42,754 nt of DNA from Oscillochloris sp. GTDB taxonomy: Bacteria; Chloroflexota; Chloroflexia; Chloroflexales; Chloroflexaceae. The stretch spans positions 1-42,754 of the forward strand of contig JAAUQO010000022.1 in NCBI GenBank assembly GCA_012032775.1, written 5' to 3'. A model generated the notes under the pieces. The model had not been told where the DNA came from. It was given only the letters and a program-made list of their open reading frames with translations, and searched no databases. The position numbers and the translations under genes are program-made. Positions 1 through 6,764 of the stretch are shown in pieces; the first letter of the stretch is position 1; each line of letters begins with the position of its first letter.

Positions 1-19
1 GGATGTGCGCATCGCGACA

Positions 20-200
20 CGCAATTGCGCCCGTCCTGATGCGGGATTGCGCCCGTCGCGATGCGGGATTGCGCCCGTCAAACATGGGTTGCGACCGTCA
101 GACACGCGATTGCGACCGTCAGACACACGATTGTGGCTGTCGTCATACGGGATTGCGACCATCGCGATACGAGATTGCGACCGTTTCTGAGTGCTGGGAT
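20..200. repeat. Degenerate ~21-bp tandem repeat
   Basis: About eight imperfect copies of a 20-22 bp unit with the core GATTGCGNCCGTC follow one another (for example near 42, 65, 108 and 170). Short ORFs in several frames are by-products of the repeat, with low-complexity peptides rich in RDC and LRPS. There are no unique spacers, so this is not a CRISPR array. It lies at the distal end of the putative integron array and may continue beyond the window. Its function is unknown. Confidence 0.7.
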
Positions 201-304
201 TCCATGGTCGGCATTGCGACACCGTTCGGCACCGCAGGGCGAATCGGTGCCGGGACTCGGGTGCATCTGGCGTAATGCGTTGCACGTCTGCACGACGGGC
301 ACCC

Positions 305-543
305 TGCCCAACGCCCGCCTTTACCGGCGCCGCTGGCAGGTTCCATAGATCGCCGCCAGCGGTTGAGCGACACCGACACCAGCAAACTGCGCGCGCTCGC
401 CGCTCGGGTTGTGGAATGGTATTGCCACGACCGCCGACGGCACCCAGGTGGCTACGCGCAATAGAGCGCCGCAGTTTGCGTCCTAGACTCGCCCCAGTTT
501 GAGGCCGCGCCAGCGGCGTCCGGGTACAAGGCGATGTTGGGCA
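305..543. repeat. Long palindromic element A: attC-like site or MITE
   Basis: A 237-nt element runs from GCCCAAC (306-312) to GTTGGGC (536-542). These fit the integron R-box consensus RYYYAAC...GTTRRRY. The outer ~33 bp form imperfect inverted repeats: the left arm ends in CGGCGCCGCTGGC and the right arm contains GCCAGCGGCGTCCGG. A second nested pair sits inside (AGCAAACTGCG against CGCAGTTTGCG). The whole sequence is related to element B at 983-1218. Known attC sites are usually about 55-145 nt, so this would be exceptionally long. The alternative is a small non-autonomous transposable element. The sequence is too symmetrical to assign a strand. Confidence 0.6.
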
Positions 544-544
544 G

Positions 545-960
545 GCAGGGTGATTATCCAGCTCTTGTACGATTATTTCTTGTTTCCTTTGTCTCCATCC
601 ATATTTCTTGATGTACGGTATATGTTGTACGGTTATTTCCCTTTTCCCTTGATAGAATCACGTATTTCTTGATGTGGTGTTATATCATTTTACATCTACT
701 TCTTCTTTTGCTTGATGGCATCACGTATTTCTTGATTTGGTGTATATTAATTTTACACCTACTCCTCATTTTACTCGACAGTCTCACGCATCTCTTGATA
801 GAGTGTATATCATTTTACATCTACTTCTTCTTTTACTCGACAGTCTCACGCATCTCTTAACAACATGTATTTTTTACCATTACTTCCTTGTTTTCCTGGA
901 TCGTATCATATATTTTTTGCGAGCGTGTATATTCTTTTCCGTTCCTGTACCCACCCCTTA
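545..960. repeat. Degenerate 62-bp T-rich tandem repeat
   Basis: Unit starts (GTATTTCTTGAT or close variants) fall near 601, 662, 725, 788, 850 and 910, giving spacings of 60-63 bp. A further decayed unit may precede them. Each unit has a TCACG(T/C)AT junction, a GTGTATAT box and a pyrimidine-rich CTTCTTCTTTT tract. Base composition is far more AT-rich than the flanking elements. Hydrophobic ORFs through it simply read the repeat, and I see no start signal, so I treat it as non-coding. It occupies the space between elements A and B, where a cassette gene would be expected. Confidence 0.7.
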
Positions 961-982
961 TGAAGGAGCGCTGCGTCACGCC

Positions 983-1218
983 TGCCCAACGCCCGCCTTT
1001 ACCGGCGCCGCGGGCAACGTTGAAGATCGAGACGCGGCCGACGCGACACCAGCACCAGCAAACTGCGCGCGTTCGCCCCAGGGTTGTGGAATGACATTTC
1101 CAGGCAGAACGACGGCACCCACGTTGCCAATGGCGATAGGACACCGCAGTTTGCGGCCGAAATTGCGCCCAGGTTGATGCCGCGCCAGCGGCGTCCGTGT
1201 ACAAGGCGCTGTTGGGTT
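983..1218. repeat. Long palindromic element B: attC-like site or MITE
   Basis: This is the second copy of element A. The first 28 bp are identical, the right end is nearly so, and the interior is more diverged. It is bounded by GCCCAAC (984-990) and GTTGGGT (1211-1217), both matching integron R-box consensus, giving 234 nt. The inner palindrome (AGCAAACTGCG / CGCAGTTTGCG) is kept. On the minus strand, the direction expected for an array starting at attI near 2560, it reads ACCCAAC...GTTGGGC. The right end shares the CGCTGTTG core with the short attC at 2005-2059, which supports a common origin. Confidence 0.6.
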
Positions 1219-1407
1219 GCGGATCGGTTGAAAGACACCATAGCACGCACGCGCTCCTTTTTGGCTTATTGAAGAACGATGGTAATTGTTTGCCTGTAAA
1301 ATACAACCATATACGACCATCTCCTTTTGTCTGTCTCATTCAGATGGCATAAGCACGTATCTTGGATGCCCTACAATCGCAACCGCCTGACCAGGAGCAT
1401 ACTATTC

Positions 1408-1740
1408 ATGTGTCGTAATATTATTCAAAAATTTATCATCAAAATAATATCTTTTCTTATTTGTATTCTCATAATTATATTAACAGTTTTGTTATTACGG
1501 CTTACCCCACTGAATGTACAACTTGTCAGTAGTATCGGTGGCACCATTGGCGGTGTACTTTTGGTATTTGCCGTACGCCCGATGATCACCCGGAACTGGC
1601 AAGTGCATGAAGCAAATCCACACGCCATCCTGAGCCAACGTGCCTTGATTGCGGTAGGCCTTGGAGGAGCAGGAGGGAGTTTCTTATTACAACGCATGTT
1701 TCTACTAGAAAGCATGTACGGAATCATTGCCGCATTTTAA
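1408..1740 (+). CDS. Small hypothetical membrane protein (cassette-located, reversed)
   Basis: The 110-residue product begins with a long hydrophobic stretch (about residues 8-30, rich in I and L). A second glycine-rich hydrophobic segment follows (about 34-52), and a third glycine-rich hydrophobic stretch lies near the C-terminus. I do not recognise a family. I chose the ATG at 1408 because AGGAG lies 10 nt upstream; the frame is open further up to a TTG near 1327 and an ATG at 1366. The gene is AT-rich compared with the rest of the window. It lies between element B and the short attC and points against the array, so if it is a cassette gene it probably carries its own promoter. The AT-rich stretch from 1741 to 2004 shows no convincing gene. 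Confidence 0.5.
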   Translation: MCRNIIQKFIIKIISFLICILIIILTVLLLRLTPLNVQLVSSIGGTIGGVLLVFAVRPMITRNWQVHEANPHAILSQRALIAVGLGGAGGSFLLQRMFLLESMYGIIAAF

Positions 1741-2004
1741 TCACCATGGCGATAGTACTACTTTTTATTGTTTTTTATTCATAAAAATATTTACTTATTC
1801 ACACATAATAAAACTCAAAGATAAAACAGCTTTCGACAATTTTTTTATTTACGAATATTAGATAATTCCATGGCTTTATTTAATCGCAATAGGGAAGCAT
1901 TACGAGCATCACTACGCAACCCAACTCTAAAATTAGGCCGATGGCGAACTGTTCGATTATGCGAACACATACGTGTATTGGAACGAACAGCGGGCGCATC
2001 GATC

Positions 2005-2059
2005 GCGTTCAACAGCGTACTACTATCAGCATTTCGCATTGTAGCACGCTGTTGAACGC
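2005..2059 (-). other. Short attC-like recombination site
   Basis: A 19-bp near-perfect hairpin (2005-2023 pairing with 2041-2059, one wobble pair, 17-nt loop) carries GTTCAAC (2007-2013) and GTTGAAC (2051-2057). These match RYYYAAC and GTTRRRY, the R boxes of integron attC sites. It sits 8 nt after the stop codon of the first cassette gene, where an attC belongs. R to R is 51 nt, at the short end of the known range. Unlike textbook attC sites it shows no unpaired central spacer. There is no T-run, so a rho-independent terminator is less likely. Orientation is inferred from the neighbouring gene. Confidence 0.6.
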
Positions 2060-2066
2060 CGAGGTC

Positions 2067-2417
2067 TTATTCTGAGGATGGAACCACCATCCGATCAAGG
2101 AGGCCATGCCGGACAACGCGATCATAGCGGAGCGACCAGTATTTTATGTCTTCTCGCCAGGTACCCCCAGCGAGCTTAATTGTCTTTACCAGATCATATT
2201 CTCCCCATCCAACGCGCAGATACACGATGGTGTCCGGTGCCAACGGTGGCGGCGCAGGGTTCCACGGCCCTTCGTCGATGATGAGTTCGACGGTTTTGTA
2301 TCTCCGGCGCTTCTCGGCATCGTAGCGGTAGCGCACACAAACTAAACGGTCGCCGTACAGCTCTACTAACGCTTTTGTCCCCGGTTGGCCCGGTCGTCGC
2401 TTGGCTCGCGCGCGCAT
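2067..2417 (-). CDS. Hypothetical protein, first integron cassette gene
   Basis: The protein has 116 residues with a strongly basic start (MRARAKRRPGQPGTK), then a segment with YGDRLVCVRYRYD and KTVELIIDEGPW. Its C-terminal half contains GGTWREDIKYWSLRYD and RMV. I recall very similar short proteins annotated as hypothetical in many bacteria, but I know no function. The ATG at 2417 is preferred: AAGGA lies about 8 nt upstream and the conserved block starts there. The frame stays open back to a TTG inside the putative attI core (2564). It lies between attI and the short attC and reads away from intI, exactly as a first cassette should. Confidence 0.7.
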   Translation of the reverse strand: MRARAKRRPGQPGTKALVELYGDRLVCVRYRYDAEKRRRYKTVELIIDEGPWNPAPPPLAPDTIVYLRVGWGEYDLVKTIKLAGGTWREDIKYWSLRYDRVVRHGLLDRMVVPSSE

Positions 2418-2558
2418 CGCCAGTTCCTTATGTTTGTTTCGATACCGCACGGTATACCGTTGCCGCGATATGGAAGATACGGTGTATTCATGAATATTGG
2501 TGCCGACATCGTATCTCTTAATGCACTTCAGCGGTATTCGGTTGTAGCGCAAGGTTTT

Positions 2559-2640
2559 GCCCAACTGAGCGCTATATTCTTAAGATCTACCAGTGCATGA
2601 GACAGTGCTCGGTTCTCGGTGCTGAAAACAGCGAGGTGTT
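2559..2640 (-). other. Putative attI region
   Basis: On the minus strand GTTGGGC (2565 to 2559) matches the integron core GTTRRRY. It is preceded by AGCGCTCA and followed by AAAACC, and lies 76 nt from the integrase start. It is the only such box between the integrase and the first cassette gene, the position attI takes in integrons where intI and cassettes diverge. Recombination would cut between G and TT. I see no secure cassette promoter. Confidence 0.5.
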
Positions 2641-3606
2641 GTGCCTTCACCACCAAAAAAGTTGCTTGAGCAAGTCCGCGATGTGTTGCGCGCCAGGCAT
2701 TATTCGTATCGTACCGAAGAAACGTATGTTGAGTGGATTCGGCGTTATATTTTCTTTCATCATAAGCGCCATCCAAACGAGTTGGGGCGCGAAGATCTGG
2801 CCGCGTTTCTCTCACATCTGGCGATCCATGAGCATGTCGCCGCCGCTACCCAAAATCAAGCACGCTATGCGATTCTGTTTTTGTACCGTGAGGTGCTTGA
2901 GATCGATATTGATACGCCACCCGAGGTGATTCCTGCACGAAAGCCTAGATATTTACCGACGGTGCTTTCTCAAACTGAGGTGCGTACGGTGCTCGCACAT
3001 CTGTCCGGCGTCCATCTGTTGATGGCCCAGCTGCTTTATGGAAGCGGGTTACGGTTGATGGAGTGTTTGCGCCTACGGGTGAAGGATCTTGATTTTGCGA
3101 TGCTGCAATTGATGGTGCGGAGTGGTAAAGGTGGTAAGGATCGCCTGACAATGCTGCCAAATGCCCTTGTTCCGCAGCTACGCCAGCAGATTGAGTATGT
3201 GCGTACGTTGCACACCGCCGATCTCGCACTCGGACTCGGTACTGCGGCATTGCCCTTTGCCCTCGAACGCAAATATGGCTCCGCCGCGCGTGACCTCGGA
3301 TGGCAGTTTCTTTTTCCCGCCCCACAATTGGCGCCCGATCCCCGCAGCGATACGTTGCGCCGGCATCACCTTGATCCGAGCGGCCTCCAAAAGGCGGTGC
3401 GACTGGCAGTGAAGGCGGCCGGCATCGAGCGGCGTGCTTCTTGTCATACCTTTCGCCATTCGTTTGCGACCCATTTGCTTGAGAACGGCTACGATATTCG
3501 AACGGTGCAGGAGTTGCTCGGTCATCAGGATGTACGTACAACCATGATTTATACCCACGTGTTGAATCGCGGCGGTCGGGGAGTGCGTAGTCCACTTGAT
3601 GAGTGA
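2641..3606 (+). CDS. intI: Integron integrase (IntI-type tyrosine recombinase)
   Basis: The 321-residue site-specific recombinase would catalyse attI x attC and attC x attC exchange of gene cassettes. The N-terminal SAM-like domain covers about 1-95 and the catalytic domain about 105-315. Catalytic residues are visible: R138 (GSGLRLME), K163/K166 (SGKGGKDR), H269 and R272 (HTFRH), H295 (LLGHQD) and Y304 (MIYTHV). The segment at about 205-228 ([19 protein letters not shown]) is the added IntI-specific helix region absent from XerC/D, and the C-terminus [14 protein letters not shown] is typical of IntI. The start is the GTG at 2641, with GAGG a few nt upstream. Length is normal for the family and no frameshift is seen, so the enzyme looks functional. 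Confidence 0.93.
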   Translation: MPSPPKKLLEQVRDVLRARHYSYRTEETYVEWIRRYIFFHHKRHPNELGREDLAAFLSHLAIHEHVAAATQNQARYAILFLYREVLEIDIDTPPEVIPARKPRYLPTVLSQTEVRTVLAHLSGVHLLMAQLLYGSGLRLMECLRLRVKDLDFAMLQLMVRSGKGGKDRLTMLPNALVPQLRQQIEYVRTLHTADLALGLGTAALPFALERKYGSAARDLGWQFLFPAPQLAPDPRSDTLRRHHLDPSGLQKAVRLAVKAAGIERRASCHTFRHSFATHLLENGYDIRTVQELLGHQDVRTTMIYTHVLNRGGRGVRSPLDE

Positions 3607-3687
3607 TGCCCACTGCGGAACTTTTTCACCCATACTGACGTATATCTGTGTGGTATCAAATCGGTTTGGTTAGCTGGTATCGTATCA

Positions 3688-3781
3688 ATATAGCAATCCT
3701 ATCTGAGTTGTGAAGGCGGTTCTGCGTACTGATACTGCGGTTCTTGGTTCTGGGTTCTCGGTTCTGGTAGGATTGCTATAT
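3688..3781. repeat. Inverted repeat enclosing GGTTCT repeats
   Basis: A perfect 14-bp inverted repeat, ATATAGCAATCCTA (3688-3701) and its complement (3768-3781), encloses a 66-nt loop. The loop holds four close copies of GGTTCT separated by one to three bases. Related GGTTCTCGG strings occur at 2610 and near 6630, also between genes. It lies between the 3' end of intI and lemA. It could be a small mobile repeat or a transcript-end structure; I cannot decide. Confidence 0.55.
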
Positions 3782-3842
3782 CGCTGCCGCCAAGTACAAA
3801 CACATTCGGTACACTGTCAGTTATAGAGAAAGAGGTGCGCCT

Positions 3843-4406
3843 GTGGGCATGATTGTGCTGGTTATCGTCGTCGTGGTTGTGTTGTTGGTCGCAATCGGGA
3901 TCTACAACAGTCTGATCGGAAAGCGTAATCAGGTCGATCAGGCGTTTGCATCGGTTGATGTGATGCTGAAGAAGCGTTACGACCTTATCCCGAATCTGGT
4001 GGCGACGGCGGAGAAGTATATGCAGCATGAGCGCGAGTTGCTAAGTGAGTTGACCGAGTTGCGCACGCGTGCGATCGAGGGAGATGCCACGTCGGCGCAA
4101 CGCATGGCAACCGAGCAACAACTCGGTGCGACCCTCGGTCGGGTGATGGTGGCTGTCGAGAATTACCCCGATTTGAAGGCAAATCAGAATTTCCTGCAGC
4201 TCCAGGCAAGCCTGAATGAGGTCGAGGAGCAAATTTCGGCCGCCCGCCGGGCGTACAATGCGTCGGTGACGGATCTGAATAATGCGATTCAGATGTTCCC
4301 GAGTAATCTGTTCGCCGGGCCGATGGGTATTCAGCCCCGTGAATTGTTTGCGGCGAGTGGTGTCGAGCGCCAGAATGTGAATGTTCGCGAGCTTTTCCAA
4401 CGGTAA
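3843..4406 (+). CDS. lemA: LemA family protein
   Basis: The product has 187 residues. A hydrophobic N-terminal membrane segment (about 3-20) is followed by the family block YNSLIGKRNQVDQAFASVDV and by KRYDLIPNLVATAEKY. The helical body ends with YNASVTDLNNAIQMFPSN. LemA proteins are membrane-anchored helical-bundle proteins of unclear biochemical role, often next to large membrane-anchored or secreted partners. The GTG at 3843 is chosen because AGAGG lies 7 nt upstream; an ATG follows at 3849. The next gene starts 3 nt after the stop, so the two form an operon. Confidence 0.9.
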   Translation: MGMIVLVIVVVVVLLVAIGIYNSLIGKRNQVDQAFASVDVMLKKRYDLIPNLVATAEKYMQHERELLSELTELRTRAIEGDATSAQRMATEQQLGATLGRVMVAVENYPDLKANQNFLQLQASLNEVEEQISAARRAYNASVTDLNNAIQMFPSNLFAGPMGIQPRELFAASGVERQNVNVRELFQR

Positions 4407-4409
4407 GCA

Positions 4410-5405
4410 ATGATGACTTCAAAAACCCAGGCTCTTGCCGGTCTTTATAGCGGCGAACTTCAGCCGATCCTGGATTCGTTGGAAGAACAGCGCATCCAGG
4501 TGCGCAATCGGGCACTTATTGCAGCGGCGATTAGTGGGCCGATCGCCCTGGTGCTAATGCTGGTGCTGGCCCGCGCTATTGGTGGCGCGGGGATTATTTT
4601 CCCGCTGGTGTTGGCACTGATCGGCTGGGGATTTGCCGTCAACTCGGCGCAACAGAAGTATCGGAGTTTCTTTAAATCCGAGGTGATCGCACGCCTCGCC
4701 CACATCGTCGATCCGACCCTGATCTATCAACAGAGCGGCGGTATCGATCAGGCTTCGTTCCGCGCCAGTGGGATTTACCGCAGGGGGATCGATCGCTACC
4801 GCGCCGAAGATCTGTTCAGTGGCATGGTTGGCGCAACCGCCTTTCGCTTTTCCGAAGTTCACGCCGAATATAAGACGACGACAACCGATTCAAAGGGCCG
4901 TCGGCGTACGCAGTGGCATACGATCTTCCGCGGGATCTTCTTTATTGCCGACTTTAACAAGCATTTTCACGGCCAGACCTTTGTTCTGCCGGATCAGGCC
5001 GAACGCGCACTCGGCGGTTTCGGCCGCATGCTTCAAGACTGGGGCAGCAAAATGGATGGTCGCCCCGGTGAGTTGGTGCAACTGGAAGATCCGGAGTTCG
5101 AACGGCATTTTGCTGTTATGTCAACTGATCAGATCGAGGCCCGGTATATTCTTTCGACGAGCCTGATGCAGCGGCTAACGGCGTTCCGCGAGCAACTCAA
5201 CACCCCGGTGGCGCTTTCGTTCGTCAATTCGCAGATCAACATTGCGATTTCGACCAGCAAGGGGTATTTTGAGCCACCGTCGATCTGGCGTCTGGAGGGG
5301 ACGTTGTCGCAGGAGGATGTGACGGCGTATTTTGAGGATGTCCGATTGGCGGAAGAAATAGTTGCGGAGTTGAATCTGAATACGCGCATTTGGAGCAAGC
5401 AGTAG
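4410..5405 (+). CDS. DUF3137 domain-containing membrane protein
   Basis: The 331-residue protein has a cytoplasmic N-terminus with a short coiled-coil-like stretch. Two adjacent membrane segments follow (about 33-73: ALIAAAISGPIALVLMLVLA, then IIFPLVLALIGWGFAV). A long soluble domain contains FRGIFFIADFNKHFHG and the C-terminal pattern of DUF3137 proteins. DUF3137 genes commonly sit beside lemA, as here (3-nt gap), and the pair is probably co-translated. Molecular function is unknown. The start is the ATG at 4410, with a second ATG directly after it. Confidence 0.82.
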   Translation: MMTSKTQALAGLYSGELQPILDSLEEQRIQVRNRALIAAAISGPIALVLMLVLARAIGGAGIIFPLVLALIGWGFAVNSAQQKYRSFFKSEVIARLAHIVDPTLIYQQSGGIDQASFRASGIYRRGIDRYRAEDLFSGMVGATAFRFSEVHAEYKTTTTDSKGRRRTQWHTIFRGIFFIADFNKHFHGQTFVLPDQAERALGGFGRMLQDWGSKMDGRPGELVQLEDPEFERHFAVMSTDQIEARYILSTSLMQRLTAFREQLNTPVALSFVNSQINIAISTSKGYFEPPSIWRLEGTLSQEDVTAYFEDVRLAEEIVAELNLNTRIWSKQ

Positions 5406-5449
5406 GGCGTACAATAGGGCGAAGTGTTCGCATCCAATGCTTACCTCAT

Positions 5450-6325
5450 ATGAACAGCAATGTGGCTGCTCGAAATATTGGCGGTGATCTTGCGGCACAG
5501 CTTGAGCAGTTTCGCGCCAGCCATCGCCTGCAACAGCTACGACTTGCCGGTGCTACCTGGAACTATCTTATCGGCGGCAGCGGATCGGAAACGCTCGTGC
5601 TGCTTCCCGGCGGGCCGGGGATTGCCGACATGGCGTTCCCATACATCCTTGCCCTTGAGCAGCACTTCCGCGTGGTTGCACCCGGCTATCCCGCCGAAAT
5701 CGGCTCGCTCGACCGGTTGCTGGCCGGACTCGACGGCTTTATCCGTGCCCACCGGATCGAGCGCTTCCACTTGATCGGCGCTTCGTACAGCGGCATGGTT
5801 GTCCAATATTTGCTGAAATCGCAAGGTAGCCGGGTGCGGAGTTTACTGATCGGTGATACCGGTGTGGCCCGCCGCGAACGCGCCTTTGTCCTTGAGATGA
5901 TCGCAGCGTGTCTCGCCCGTACGCCACGGCTCGGTATTCAAGCCTTGCTCACTACAGCGCTGTTTTCGCTGCTCGACGGCAATACGCCCGAACAGCAATT
6001 CTGGCGGAACTACTTACGGAACGCGATTATCGTAGCCACGCCGGCGGAACTGGTGAACCGGATGCAGGTGATGATCGATATGGATCGTAACTGGTCGATC
6101 GGAACCGAAACACCGCTCTGGCGTGGACCAACCCTGCTGCTTGAGTCGAGCAATGACCGACTCTTCTCCTCACGCGAACGGGAGATTCTGCGTGCGCGCC
6201 TGCCCCAGGCCGAAATTCACACGTTCGTCGGTCAGCGCCATACCACTGCGCTGACACGTGCGCCGGACTATATCGCACTGATGCAGGATTTCCTCAGACG
6301 TCAGCAGATGGTAGCCGGTAGCTGA
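5450..6325 (+). CDS. Alpha/beta fold hydrolase
   Basis: The 291-residue protein shows the usual order of an alpha/beta hydrolase. An oxyanion-region strand LVLLPGGPGIADM comes first, then the nucleophile elbow GASYSG and the late Asp/His segment (ESSNDRLF, then GQRHTTALTRAP). Substrate cannot be inferred. The ATG at 5450 is preferred: upstream ORF sequence overlaps the DUF3137 gene and lacks the fold. The ribosome-binding site is weak. It may be co-transcribed with lemA/DUF3137 or use its own promoter; a TACAAT box lies at about 5410. Confidence 0.75.
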   Translation: MNSNVAARNIGGDLAAQLEQFRASHRLQQLRLAGATWNYLIGGSGSETLVLLPGGPGIADMAFPYILALEQHFRVVAPGYPAEIGSLDRLLAGLDGFIRAHRIERFHLIGASYSGMVVQYLLKSQGSRVRSLLIGDTGVARRERAFVLEMIAACLARTPRLGIQALLTTALFSLLDGNTPEQQFWRNYLRNAIIVATPAELVNRMQVMIDMDRNWSIGTETPLWRGPTLLLESSNDRLFSSREREILRARLPQAEIHTFVGQRHTTALTRAPDYIALMQDFLRRQQMVAGS

Positions 6326-6764
6326 CCGTACAATAATTATGTATCGGTTGTGATGTGGTGTGCCTATAAAATAAGCACACCACAACCTAAGGTTGGCGTA
6401 GCGCAATCGATGGGGCGGATTGGCCGACCGGGGCGGGCGCGCAGGCCGGAATTACGGAAAGAGTTGGAGCGTCCGGGCGCGATATTTCTCAGCAAGGGAT
6501 CTAGCGAGTGGGGCCGGATCGGGCATGGTACACCAGCCAGATCTACGGCAAACTCGGCGTCAAAAGCCGCACTCAGGCGGTTGCGCGCGAGCGCGAGTTA
6601 GGGGTTATCGAGCGGTTCTAATACCGATGCGCCGGTTCCTGGTTCTCGGTGCTCGATTTTGCTCGGATTGCGATTATCGGCTACTTTCCAGATCCCCTGT
6701 CGGCATCTGCGTTCAGGTTGCGTTGAGTGGACACGAACGCACCCGCAATCGACAGGAGGACTTG
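6326..6764 (+). other. Intergenic region with decayed sequence
   Basis: These 438 bp hold a LuxR-type remnant (6523-6621), GGTTCCTGGTTCTCGG-type repeat sequence around 6630, and the leader of the secreted beta-lactamase-like gene, whose GGAGGA lies just upstream of 6765. A palindromic-looking string GTGGTGTGCC...GCACACCAC surrounds about 6355-6385 and may be a terminator for the hydrolase gene. The long frame through the region is not a gene: it lacks a start signal and reads the remnant out of frame. Confidence 0.5.
6523..6621 (+). pseudogene. Remnant of a LuxR-type DNA-binding domain
   Basis: The frame 6523-6618 translates to AWYTSQIYGKLGVKSRTQAV followed by ARERELGVIERF and a stop. This is the recognition helix and C-terminus of a LuxR/NarL-type HTH as found at the end of MalT-like regulators. 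The upstream helix and all other domains are missing or out of frame (an in-frame stop lies just upstream). It is therefore a decayed tail, not a gene. It resembles the C-terminus of the LAL regulator at 9372-11893 but differs enough that it is not a recent copy. Confidence 0.7.

Noticed and set aside
1-200. CRISPR array
   Set aside because: The units are contiguous and diverged, with no spacers of regular length.
669-1177. Hydrophobic ORFs (LLLLLLD-type) on the plus strand between the two long elements
   Set aside because: They translate the 62-bp T-rich repeat, change frame between units and run into element B; no ribosome-binding site or family resemblance.
1870-2055. 61-codon plus-strand ORF
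   Set aside because: It overlaps the whole attC-like hairpin, has no ribosome-binding site and no recognisable domain.
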